NCBI GenBank assembly: GCA_023953905.1
Contig: JAMLJA010000001.1
Coordinates: forward strand, 248,001 to 312,000
Reading direction: 5' to 3'
Origin: Rhizobiaceae bacterium
GTDB taxonomy: Bacteria > Pseudomonadota > Alphaproteobacteria > Rhizobiales > Rhizobiaceae
DNA: 64,000 nt
Positions 1 through 7,446 of the stretch are shown here, piece after piece (the stretch's first letter is position 1; each line of letters begins with the position of its first letter). A program made the position numbers and the translations under genes. The notes beneath the pieces were generated by a model, which saw only the letters and a list, made by a program, of their open reading frames with translations, made no database searches and was not told where the DNA came from.

Positions 1-1043
1 TCATCGAACAACACCACATTGTCCCACTGGGAGCCCTGCGACTTGTGCACCGTCAGGGCGTAGCCGTAGTCAAAATCATCGAAACGTCGTTTTTGCTGCC
101 ACGGAATGTCTGCGTCGGGGTCCTCGAACGCAGCCTTGAGAAGCTTTATCTTGGCCACTCCCCGATCAGGATCGTCCTCTTCTGGTGATACAAGCAGGTT
201 GATGCCTGGCTTGACTGTTTCCCGGGACGACGTCATGACCTTCCACAACGAACCGTTGAGAAGGCCTTTTGCCGGATCGTTGCGTAGACAAACGAGCTTG
301 TCACCCGCCTGGGGATAGGAGGCGGAAAATCCCTTCAACTCGCGTAGCCGCGTGTTGTAGCGACGGCGTGTCCGGTTGGTTCCCACGAGCACCTGATCCG
401 CATCAAGCACGAGGTCCTGGGTCACTTCATCCCGGCCAATCACCCGCGCGGCGCCGAAATCGCCAAGCGCGAATTCCCTGCCTTCACGCACGTCCAGCGC
501 CAGACGGATGATCGGATTATCCCGGGCCTGCCGGTGGATTTCGGTGAGCAGGAAATCCGGCTCATGTTCTGTAAAGAAGCCACCGCCGGAGATCGGCGGA
601 AGCTGCCCCGGATCGCCAAGTACGAGGATTGGCGTTCCGAAGCTCATCAGATCCTTGCCAAGCTGATCGTCGACCATTGAGCATTCGTCGATAATGATCA
701 GCTTGGCGCGCGCCACCGGGCTCTGACGATTGAGAGAAAAAGTGGGCGACATCGATGTCTTGCCGGTCGTCTCGTCTTCCACCGCCTCTTCGCCACGTGG
801 ACGGTAGATAAGCGAGTGAATGGTGCGCGCGTTGGTTGCCCCCTTGGACCGCAGGACTTGCGCGGCCTTGCCCGTGAAGGCCGCGAACTGCACCTGCCCG
901 TCGACATGCTCCGCAAAATAACGGGCAAGCGTCGTCTTTCCCGTTCCAGCATAGCCGAAAAGCCGGAAGACCTGCGGTCGCCCGGATTTCAGCCAGTTCG
1001 CGACTGCCTTCAGCGCATCATCCTGCTGCGGAGAAAATTCCAT
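1..1043 (-). CDS. RecD-like ATP-dependent DNA helicase (3' end outside window)
   Basis: Reading leftwards from ATG at 1043 gives an SF1 helicase cut by the window edge (about 347 residues visible). Residues about 25-38 hold the Walker A motif GYAGTGKTT, and further on come the Walker B-like IIIDECSMVDD, motif III LVLGDPGQLPP and, near the edge, TVHKSQGSQWD, which is typical of the UvrD_C_2 domain of RecD/Dda-type enzymes. The family unwinds DNA 5'-3'. No RecB or RecC partner is visible, so this is a standalone RecD-like (AAA_30 plus UvrD_C_2) helicase and not RecD of RecBCD. It follows the 168-residue unknown gene with a 31-base gap and may share its transcript. The C-terminus cannot be judged. 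Confidence 0.88.
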   Translation of the reverse strand, partial: MEFSPQQDDALKAVANWLKSGRPQVFRLFGYAGTGKTTLARYFAEHVDGQVQFAAFTGKAAQVLRSKGATNARTIHSLIYRPRGEEAVEDETTGKTSMSPTFSLNRQSPVARAKLIIIDECSMVDDQLGKDLMSFGTPILVLGDPGQLPPISGGGFFTEHEPDFLLTEIHRQARDNPIIRLALDVREGREFALGDFGAARVIGRDEVTQDLVLDADQVLVGTNRTRRRYNTRLRELKGFSASYPQAGDKLVCLRNDPAKGLLNGSLWKVMTSSRETVKPGINLLVSPEEDDPDRGVAKIKLLKAAFEDPDADIPWQQKRRFDDFDYGYALTVHKSQGSQWDNVVLFD

Positions 1044-1074
1044 AGCGTGCGAGTGGCAGGATTCGGAGCCGGCT

Positions 1075-1581
1075 TCAACCGTTCTTGTTTTCTTCGGCGT
1101 CCGGATTGAGCTGATAGCCCGGGCCGATGGTTAAAGGCTTCTCAGGAACCACGGTGTCATCAATCTGGCTTTTATAGTCCAAGGTGCTAGCCCAGATCTC
1201 ATATTTCTCCTCGCGGTCAAGCACACGGATCGCGACCTTGTAGACCTTGTCCTTGACGACGCCCCGCACGGGCGGCGAGCGAAGCGAATAGCGATCCGTC
1301 ATTGTGCTGACGCGCTCGCGTACGACCAACGGATCGCCGCCTCCCGGGTCATCAAAGGTTGCCTCGATCACCGAACCCGATGAGAGCGGCCTGACCACCA
1401 GAGCCGTAAATCCATAGAACACTTCGGCGATGCGGAAATTATAGACGAAACCGCCACCGACGATTTTCAGATAGGGTTTGTCGGACGGATCTTGCCGGGT
1501 GGCCCATCCCACAGCGAAGAGCACAGCCAGAAGCGCCACCAGAGCGGCGACGATGCGCGGGAATGTGACACGCTCGACCAT
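1075..1581 (-). CDS. Membrane-anchored protein of unknown function
   Basis: 168 residues. One hydrophobic segment (about residues 8-26) is followed by a soluble, probably periplasmic, beta-rich region. I recognise no catalytic motif. The N-terminus has few positive charges and no clear signal-peptidase site, so a single-pass anchor is more likely than secretion. It lies between the nitrile hydratase operon and the RecD-like helicase, all on the same strand, 62 bases after the activator gene. Co-transcription is possible but says little about function. Codon use and GC look like the neighbours, so I treat it as a real gene, probably conserved in Rhizobiales. Confidence 0.7.
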   Translation of the reverse strand: MVERVTFPRIVAALVALLAVLFAVGWATRQDPSDKPYLKIVGGGFVYNFRIAEVFYGFTALVVRPLSSGSVIEATFDDPGGGDPLVVRERVSTMTDRYSLRSPPVRGVVKDKVYKVAIRVLDREEKYEIWASTLDYKSQIDDTVVPEKPLTIGPGYQLNPDAEENKNG

Positions 1582-1643
1582 GCCCCAATTCTAGCTCCGC
1601 CAGCCGCGACACGGCAAGACATGCCTATGCTGGTTCCTGACAG

Positions 1644-2012
1644 TCAAAGGCCTGGATCGTTGGCGAGTTCGATCGGCTTTCCATGGGGTGTGGCATGAGC
1701 CGCGCGTTGCCAGGCGGCGGTCATATCCTCGATAGCGGACGGCGAAGCCATACCCTTCTCCACGAGAAGTGTCTCAAGCGCCCGCATCCAGTGGTGATAA
1801 TAGTCGCTCCCGTCTTCTGCAGCGTCGCGCCGATGGACCTGTTGGGACAACGCTGCAGCCCACTCGTTCCAACTGAACTTGCCGCCTTCTGCGAGCGCAA
1901 TCACCAAGGCAAAGGCCTGCGCCTGCCATGGCTCGGCAAAGGCCGGCGTGTCAGGCTCGATCGGGTGGCCAGCAACAATCTCAGGCTGGCTCAAGGTAGC
2001 TTTCCCAGGCAT
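1644..2012 (-). CDS. Nitrile hydratase accessory (activator) protein
   Basis: 122 residues resembling the N-terminal part of nitrile hydratase beta subunits (PAFAEPWQAQAFAL, GGKFSWNEWAAALS, YYHHWMRALETLL), which is the signature of the small p14K/NhlE-type activators. In cobalt nitrile hydratases this protein escorts or swaps the alpha subunit so that the metal is inserted and the two cysteines are oxidised. The ATG at 2012 makes it overlap the beta-subunit gene by 32 bases in another frame. An internal TTG near 1994 would shorten the overlap. The position directly after alpha and beta is the usual order for cobalt-type operons. Translational coupling with beta is likely. Confidence 0.85.
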   Translation of the reverse strand: MPGKATLSQPEIVAGHPIEPDTPAFAEPWQAQAFALVIALAEGGKFSWNEWAAALSQQVHRRDAAEDGSDYYHHWMRALETLLVEKGMASPSAIEDMTAAWQRAAHATPHGKPIELANDPGL

Positions 2013-2640
2013 CGATCGAGATCGTTAAAGTCGGGTCAGCACCCTCGCCCCAGATCTCATGAGCATCAAAAACGACGGTATAGACCCATTGCGGATTTTC
2101 GCCTTTGCCATGCGCATTCACGTCGGGAAACACAAAGCCTTCGCTCACCGCATCGATGACGCCGGTCTTGCCGCGCGCATAGCGCGGCAGACGCGTATGG
2201 CCGGTCGGATTGAAATTCTTCGTGCGCACGCGGTCGCCCGCTTTGAACCTGGGTTGAGAAGAGACCGGCCTGTTGCATGGCCCGCCCCGCGCAAGCACAC
2301 CAGCTACGTCAGCGGCTTCCAATTTGCGTTTCGCAGGCGCGCCCGGGTTCAGCTTGTGTCCGGACGCAAGTTCCTCGGAGCTCACAAAGCCATGCCGCTT
2401 AAGCAGGACCTCAAGAGCCTTGATCCAGATCTCGTAGTAGCTGGAGGCATAGTAGTCCGCCGGATGAAGAGACTCGCGCGCATGCCGGCTTTCATCAATA
2501 TTCCAGTGCCCCATTCCTCCTGCTGCGAGCGTGAGGCCGAGGGCGCGCTTTTCCCACTCCGCATGAAAGATCGGCTCGTTCGTTTCAGGCGCAACCGGGC
2601 CGAATCCCATCTGCCCGCCCAGGTCCTGAGGGCCGTTCAT
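1981..2640 (-). CDS. nthB: Nitrile hydratase subunit beta
   Basis: 219 residues from the ATG at 2640. The N-terminus [14 protein letters not shown] is the conserved start of beta subunits. The C-terminal SH3-like barrel contains [20 protein letters not shown] and the Arg and Trp residues typical of the alpha-contact face. With the alpha subunit it hydrates nitriles to amides in the cytoplasm; beta shapes the pocket and its arginines contact the oxidised cysteines of alpha. The start overlaps the alpha stop as ATGA, so translation is coupled. A longer reading frame opens upstream, but the conserved N-terminus and the overlap fix this start. Confidence 0.95.
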   Translation of the reverse strand: MNGPQDLGGQMGFGPVAPETNEPIFHAEWEKRALGLTLAAGGMGHWNIDESRHARESLHPADYYASSYYEIWIKALEVLLKRHGFVSSEELASGHKLNPGAPAKRKLEAADVAGVLARGGPCNRPVSSQPRFKAGDRVRTKNFNPTGHTRLPRYARGKTGVIDAVSEGFVFPDVNAHGKGENPQWVYTVVFDAHEIWGEGADPTLTISIDAWESYLEPA

Positions 2641-3254
2641 GCCGCCTCCGCTTGCCGGGCAAGAGCAGTTCCAATCATGGAATCCCGGCTGACGAGCTCG
2701 GCAAGTCGCGTTTCGTCCCACCCTTCGGTGCCTTCCGGACGCATCGGAACCACGAGATACCGAAGCTCCGCCGTCGAATCCCACACACGGATTTTTGTAT
2801 CCGGAGGCAATGTGAGGCCAAATTCCTCAAGCACGCCGCGCGGGTCGATAACCGCCCTGCTGCGATAGGGGGGCGCCTTGTACCAGACAGGAGGCAGACC
2901 CAGCACCGACCATGGATAGCAGGAGCAAAGCGTGCAAACGACAAGGTTATGCGTGTCCGGCGTATTGAAGACGGCTTGCATGTGTTCACCCTGCCGCCCC
3001 GAAAAGCCGAGTGAAGCGATAGCCGCCGTCGCGTCGCGCCGAAGCCAGTCGGCGTAGTCGGCATCTGCCCACGCCTTGGCAACGACGCGTGCACCATTGC
3101 GCGGTCCGACTTTCGTCTCGTACGTCTCCACAATCGCATCAATCGCAGCCGGATCGATCAACCCTTTTTCTGTAAGTATGGTTTCCAGCGCCCGGACGCG
3201 CGCGGCCATCGGGTCAAGGTCATTGTCATGGTCGTGGTGATGATCGTGCGACAT
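2637..3254 (-). CDS. nthA: Nitrile hydratase subunit alpha, cobalt type
   Basis: 205 residues from the ATG at 3254. The metal claw is VCTLCSC at residues 106-112 (Cys107, Cys110, Ser111, Cys112). Threonine rather than serine in the third position of this motif marks cobalt-type, not iron-type, enzymes. The enzyme converts nitriles to amides. The first 13 residues are unusually rich in His and Asp ([12 protein letters not shown]), a possible metal-handling tail. No amidase gene is in view, so the amide must be hydrolysed by an enzyme encoded elsewhere, or be the end product. The gene follows the LysE-type exporter by 69 bases and is the first of three overlapping genes. Confidence 0.96.
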   Translation of the reverse strand: MSHDHHHDHDNDLDPMAARVRALETILTEKGLIDPAAIDAIVETYETKVGPRNGARVVAKAWADADYADWLRRDATAAIASLGFSGRQGEHMQAVFNTPDTHNLVVCTLCSCYPWSVLGLPPVWYKAPPYRSRAVIDPRGVLEEFGLTLPPDTKIRVWDSTAELRYLVVPMRPEGTEGWDETRLAELVSRDSMIGTALARQAEAA

Positions 3255-3323
3255 GCCGGCAAGGTTAGTCTGGCCGGGGTCACGAGGCAACAAGCAGGAA
3301 CGCCTGGCCCAAAACCTCACCCA

Positions 3324-3920
3324 TCAGCGGATCATGGGCCAAAGCGTGAGCACCAGCAGTCCGCCCATGACGATGTTGAACCACTTCAGGCGAACTGGAT
3401 CTGAAAGAAAGCCTCGCAATGCCGTTCCGAAGCCTGCCCATGACGAGACACTGGGAAGATTGACCAAAGCGAAGGCGGCCGCGATGAGCCAGACCGACAA
3501 GAAAGGTCGGTCGGGATTGGTGTAGACCGCCATGGCGGTTAACGCCATTACCCACGCTTTCGGATTTACCCACTGGAAGGCCGCGGCCTCGAGAAACGTC
3601 ATCGGCACGGCTCCCACTTCGCCCGTCTTGCCCAGCGAACGGGAGGTTGCGATGCGATAGGCCAGATAGAGGAGATAGGCCCCGCCGACCACCTTCAGCA
3701 CAACATGCAGAGACGGAAACGCAGAAAAGACAGCGCCGATGCCGAACCCAACAGAGAGCAGAAGTGCGAAGAAGCCGCCCGCAATGCCGCACATATGGGG
3801 GATTGTGCGCCAGAAGCCGAAATTCACCCCTGAAGCGAGCAGCATGAAGTTGTTCGGCCCCGGCGTCACGGAAGTGACGAAAGCATAAGCAACCAGAGCG
3901 CCAAACATCTCCCAGGTCAT
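3324..3920 (-). CDS. LysE/RhtB family amino-acid exporter
   Basis: 198 residues, about six hydrophobic segments. The N-terminus has the family motif SVTPGPNNFMLLASGVNFG and a central AFQWVNPKAWVMAL, both diagnostic of LysE/RhtB exporters, which pump amino acids or similar small molecules out of the cytoplasm using the ion gradient. The substrate cannot be read from sequence. ATG at 3920 is preceded by a good GGGAGG site. It stands just before the nitrile hydratase genes on the same strand; a role in removing an amide or amino acid made from nitriles is conceivable, but this is speculation. Confidence 0.9.
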   Translation of the reverse strand: MTWEMFGALVAYAFVTSVTPGPNNFMLLASGVNFGFWRTIPHMCGIAGGFFALLLSVGFGIGAVFSAFPSLHVVLKVVGGAYLLYLAYRIATSRSLGKTGEVGAVPMTFLEAAAFQWVNPKAWVMALTAMAVYTNPDRPFLSVWLIAAAFALVNLPSVSSWAGFGTALRGFLSDPVRLKWFNIVMGGLLVLTLWPMIR

Positions 3921-4039
3921 TGCAGCCTCCCGAATTTATGGCAGCAATACTGACCTGTTTGCAGCATCCTCGGAAGTATCAGTGCGGCACCGTTTTTGGA
4001 CCAGCGGCCCCGCACCGAGTCTATGAATTGTATGAGCGG

Positions 4040-4612
4040 CTACATTCCCTGTGGGCCGCGGTTCATGGCTGCCACGCCGGTTCGGCTGATTTCCGTCAGG
4101 CCGAGCGGCTTCATGATGGCAATGAACTGGTCCACCTTTGAGCTCTTGCCGGTAAGCTCGAAAATGAAATGCTCGGTATTGGCGTCAATCACCTTGGCGC
4201 GGAATGCGTCAGCCAGACGCAACGCCTCTACGCGCGCATCGCCCTTGCCCGCCACCTTGACCAGTGCGAGTTCGCGCTCAAGCGGCGCGCCATTGCCGAG
4301 TTCCGAAGCGCGCACTGTCAGGTCGACCACGCGGTGCACGGGGACGATGCGTTCGAGCTGGTGTTTGATCTGTTCCAGCACATGCGCGGTGCCACGCGTG
4401 ACGATGGTAATACGCGACAGATGCTGCTCGTGCTCGGTCTCCGAGACCGTCAGGCTTTCGATATTGTAGCCACGGCCCGAGAACAGGCCAATGACCCGCG
4501 CCAAGACACCCGGCTCGTTGTCGACGAGGACGGCAAGCGTATGTGTTTCCACCAACTGGGTTTCGCTGGCGATGAAGTAGGCTGAACCGGTCGGCTGTAG
4601 GTGAGCGTTCAT
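4040..4612 (-). CDS. ilvH: Acetolactate synthase small (regulatory) subunit
   Basis: 190 residues from the ATG at 4612. An N-terminal ACT domain (HTLAVLVDNEPGVLARVIGL, about residues 24-43) is followed by the ALS_ss C-terminal domain ending EISRTGVAAMNRG. The subunit binds valine and gives feedback control to the catalytic subunit in the first shared step of Val/Leu/Ile synthesis. It follows ilvI by 64 bases on the same strand and shares its attenuated transcript. Upstream in-frame ATG codons exist, but the spacing, the homologous N-terminus and the lack of family similarity before residue 1 favour this start. Confidence 0.95.
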   Translation of the reverse strand: MNAHLQPTGSAYFIASETQLVETHTLAVLVDNEPGVLARVIGLFSGRGYNIESLTVSETEHEQHLSRITIVTRGTAHVLEQIKHQLERIVPVHRVVDLTVRASELGNGAPLERELALVKVAGKGDARVEALRLADAFRAKVIDANTEHFIFELTGKSSKVDQFIAIMKPLGLTEISRTGVAAMNRGPQGM

Positions 4613-4676
4613 CGGGCTATCTCGCATAGTCGAATAATGGGCGGCAGGGCGCGGATGGTGTTGCTTTGGCGGAACA

Positions 4677-6458
4677 TCAGACCAGTTCCCTCCCCTTGGC
4701 GTCGATGGCATTGGCGACAGCCTCGTCCGTCGCCTCGTCAGGAAGCAGCATTTCATTATGCGCCTTGCCCGACGGGATCATCGGGAAGCAGTTGGCAAGG
4801 TTCGCGACCCGGCAATCGAAGAGAACCGGCTTCTTCACGTCGATCATCTCCTGGATCGCATCGTCCAGGTCGCCGGGCTTTTCACACCGAATGCCATGCG
4901 CCCCGAAAGCCTGCGCCATCAGCACGAAGTCCGGCATTGCCTCCGTATAGGAATGCGAGAGGCGATTGCCGTGCAGCAACTGCTGCCACTGGCGTACCAT
5001 GCCCATATACTGGTTGTTCAGGATGAAAATCTTGATCGGCGCCTCGTACTGAACCGCCGCACTCATTTCCTGCATCGTCATCTGCACGGACGCGTCTCCG
5101 GCAATATCGATTACCAGAGCATCAGGGTGTGCGATCTGGACGCCAAGTGCCGCGGGCAGACCGTAGCCCATCGTGCCGAGCCCGCCGCTGGTCATCCATC
5201 GCTTGGGTTCGTTGAAATGGAAATGCTGTGCCGCCCACATCTGGTGCTGGCCGACTTCCGTCGTGATGTAGGTGTCGCGGTCTTTGGTCAGTTGGTACAG
5301 GCGCTCAATGGCATATTGAGGCATGATGACATCGTTGCTGTTCTTGTAGGCAAAAGAATCGCGCGCGCGCCATTTGGCGATCTGCTCCCACCATGGATAC
5401 AGGGACTTCTTGTCATGCTTGGTTCCGGCACGCCACAGCCTGACCATATCTTCGAGCACAAGCCCGACGTCACCCAAGATGCCGATATCGACGTGAACGT
5501 TCTTGTTGATGGAAGATGGGTCTATATCGATATGGATCTTCTTCGAGCCCGGTGAAAACGCATTGATGCGTCCCGTGATACGATCGTCGAAGCGCGCGCC
5601 CAGGCACAGCATGACGTCACAATCGTGCATCGCCATATTGGCCTCATAGGACCCGTGCATGCCAAGCATGCCAAGCCAGTTCTTGCCGCTCGCGGGATAG
5701 GCGCCGAGACCCATCAACGTTGAAGTGATCGGGAAGCCGGTCAGTTCAACCAGTTCGCGCAGCAAGGCGCTGGCGTCCGGGCCGGAGTTGATGATGCCGC
5801 CGCCGGAATAGATGATCGGCTTCTTGGCCGAGGCCAACATTTCAACCGCCGCCTTGATCTTCTGCAGATCTCCCTGAACATTTGGATGGTAGCTCTTTCG
5901 GGGAGCCGTCTGCGGCGTCACATAAGTGCCCTTGGCGAACTGCACATCCTTGGGGATATCGACCACCACCGGACCTGGCCGGCCGGTCGTGGCGACATGA
6001 AACGCTTCGTGAATTGTCGCGGCAAGATCGTTGACGTCCTTCACCAGCCAGTTGTGCTTCGTGCAAGGGCGGGTGATGCCGACCGTATCGCATTCCTGAA
6101 AGGCATCGGAGCCGATCAACGACGTGGGAACCTGTCCCGTCAGGCAGACCAGCGGAATGGAATCCATCAGCGCGTCCTGCAGCGGCGTGACTGCATTCGT
6201 TGCGCCCGGTCCAGATGTGACCAGGAAGACCCCCGCCTTGCCGGTCGAGCGGGCATATCCCTCGGCCGCATGGCCGGCGCCCTGCTCGTGGCGCACGAGA
6301 ATGTGCTGAATATCGTCCTGCTGGAACAACTCGTCATAAATGGGAAGAACAGCGCCGCCCGGATAGCCGAAAAGGTGCTCGACACCATTGTCGCGCAGAG
6401 CCCGCACCACAATCTCGGCGCCGGTCATTTCGTTGCGCTCGTTCGTTTCCTCGGTCAT
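4677..6458 (-). CDS. ilvI: Acetolactate synthase large (catalytic) subunit
   Basis: 593 residues, normal length. It is a thiamine-diphosphate enzyme that joins two pyruvates, or pyruvate and 2-oxobutyrate. The catalytic glutamate lies in HEQGAGHAAEGYA (Glu58). The ThDP/Mg motif begins IAGDASVQM and closes at FILNNQYMGM. FAD-binding regions typical of biosynthetic (not catabolic) acetolactate synthase are present (GLGAYPASG, GARFDDRITG). It is the first structural gene behind the leader peptide and terminator at 6522-6633, so its expression should rise when branched-chain aminoacyl-tRNAs run short. Confidence 0.97.
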   Translation of the reverse strand: MTEETNERNEMTGAEIVVRALRDNGVEHLFGYPGGAVLPIYDELFQQDDIQHILVRHEQGAGHAAEGYARSTGKAGVFLVTSGPGATNAVTPLQDALMDSIPLVCLTGQVPTSLIGSDAFQECDTVGITRPCTKHNWLVKDVNDLAATIHEAFHVATTGRPGPVVVDIPKDVQFAKGTYVTPQTAPRKSYHPNVQGDLQKIKAAVEMLASAKKPIIYSGGGIINSGPDASALLRELVELTGFPITSTLMGLGAYPASGKNWLGMLGMHGSYEANMAMHDCDVMLCLGARFDDRITGRINAFSPGSKKIHIDIDPSSINKNVHVDIGILGDVGLVLEDMVRLWRAGTKHDKKSLYPWWEQIAKWRARDSFAYKNSNDVIMPQYAIERLYQLTKDRDTYITTEVGQHQMWAAQHFHFNEPKRWMTSGGLGTMGYGLPAALGVQIAHPDALVIDIAGDASVQMTMQEMSAAVQYEAPIKIFILNNQYMGMVRQWQQLLHGNRLSHSYTEAMPDFVLMAQAFGAHGIRCEKPGDLDDAIQEMIDVKKPVLFDCRVANLANCFPMIPSGKAHNEMLLPDEATDEAVANAIDAKGRELV

Positions 6459-6521
6459 GGTCAGTTCCGTCTTCTATTGCGCCACATTGGCTGCTGATCG
6501 TCTTGTCTGGCTCTGGGTAAT

Positions 6522-6545
6522 AAAAAAAGGCCCCCGAGGGAGCCT
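6522..6545 (-). terminator. ilv attenuator (intrinsic terminator)
   Basis: On the minus strand the stem AGGCTCC-CTCG-GGGGCCT (6528-6545, one G-T pair) is followed by seven T residues. It sits about 35 bases after the leader-peptide stop and about 65 bases before ilvI. A second hairpin, GGCGGT-GTA-ACCGCC (about 6573-6587), overlaps the leader stop codon and is the natural 1:2 pause hairpin. The set is that of classical translation-coupled attenuation. Confidence 0.88.
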
Positions 6546-6579
6546 GTGTCTTAGCGCATGGGAGGACTTCGCCTGGCGG

Positions 6580-6633
6580 TTACACCGCCTTGCCCACGCG
6601 CCTTCCTACTACGAGAATAATCATCTTGTTCAT
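6580..6633 (-). CDS. ilvL: ilv leader peptide, 17 residues
   Basis: The minus strand encodes MNKMIILVVGRRVGKAV and then TAA. Five consecutive branched-chain codons (Ile-Ile-Leu-Val-Val) form the regulatory run, where ribosomes stall if any of the three charged tRNAs is scarce. The stop codon lies inside a hairpin and the terminator follows at 6528-6545. No Shine-Dalgarno sequence precedes the ATG. The predicted -10 hexamer ends only eight bases upstream, so the mRNA probably starts at or next to the AUG, as described for the trp leader of Sinorhizobium. Confidence 0.85.
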   Translation of the reverse strand: MNKMIILVVGRRVGKAV

Positions 6634-6641
6634 GGCCGCGG

Positions 6642-6671
6642 ACCATAATGGGGAATTCTGGACGAAGTCAA
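6642..6671 (-). promoter_or_regulatory. Predicted promoter of the ilv leader-ilvI-ilvH operon
   Basis: Minus strand: -35 TTGACT (6666-6671), 18-base spacer, -10 TATGGT (6642-6647). The -35 overlaps the stop codon end of the preceding GNAT gene. The expected start site falls within about three bases of the leader ATG at 6633. Confidence 0.6.
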
Positions 6672-7222
6672 CGGCCTTTTCGTGGGGCTGAATGCAGTTC
6701 TTTCCAGAAAATCAGGGTTCCGGTCAAACCACCATAAGGTTTTTGGGCGAAATTGGGAATTTCGCCAATCAGTCTGAAGCCCAGTTTCTGATAGAGCCCC
6801 GCCGCCCCATCCTCTGCTGCGGTGTCCAGTAGTAGATGCGATTTGCCCCTCTCCACCGCAAGCGTCTCGGCCGCCCCAATCAGAGCGCGCGCCACGCCCC
6901 TCCCGCGAAACTCCAGTCCCGTCATGAGCTTCGCGATCTCGGCGCGGTGCCGTTGATTCTCGGGAAAATCCAGCAAGACGGTCACAGTGCCGGCCAGCTT
7001 GTCGCCCGCCCAAGCTCCGAGAATTGCGCGCTCACCTCGCCCTACCGATGCAAGGGAGCTGTCCCAGAACCGATCTGCCGCTTGCCCGGACAAGGGATGC
7101 ATGAAGCTCACCGAGCCTCCGGCAGCCACGGTCTCGATGAGCAGCGCAGCCAGTTGCCGACGGTCGTCGTCCGAACCCTCGACCAGGCGGATCTCGAATG
7201 ACAATGCGTCCGAGTTCGGCAT
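6668..7222 (-). CDS. GNAT family N-acetyltransferase
   Basis: 184 residues with the acetyl-CoA-binding fold: a strand with LAGTVTVLLDF, then LMTGLEFRGRGVARALIGAAE holding the R-G-R-G-V-A pyrophosphate loop (motif A), and YQKLGFRLIGEIPNFA (motif B) near the C-terminus. The family transfers acetyl from acetyl-CoA to an amine; the acceptor here is unknown. The gene lies upstream of the ilv leader on the same strand, but the ilv operon has its own promoter over its last bases. It is divergent from the monooxygenase gene across a 224-base gap. Confidence 0.88.
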   Translation of the reverse strand: MPNSDALSFEIRLVEGSDDDRRQLAALLIETVAAGGSVSFMHPLSGQAADRFWDSSLASVGRGERAILGAWAGDKLAGTVTVLLDFPENQRHRAEIAKLMTGLEFRGRGVARALIGAAETLAVERGKSHLLLDTAAEDGAAGLYQKLGFRLIGEIPNFAQKPYGGLTGTLIFWKELHSAPRKGR

Positions 7223-7446
7223 GTCCAGACCTTCCTAGATAGCGTCCCGAGTTTGCCATTGAATTCACGATATCGAAGCCAAGTTCAATGCCAGCCTTGC
7301 ACGGGAATGAGGAGGGCAATGCGAAATTCCCCACACGAGCGCGCGCTTTGAGGCGTGACGAGTGCGGGTGTTCGCGTCATACTATCAGGGTCCGTACGGA
7401 GGTTCGGACGCCTTACGAAATACCCGTCGTGCCTGGGAGGAACCGA

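Noticed and set aside
3921..4039. Cobalamin or cobalt riboswitch before the nitrile hydratase operon
   Set aside because: The stretch was read for a B12-box or a conserved multi-stem core and none was found.
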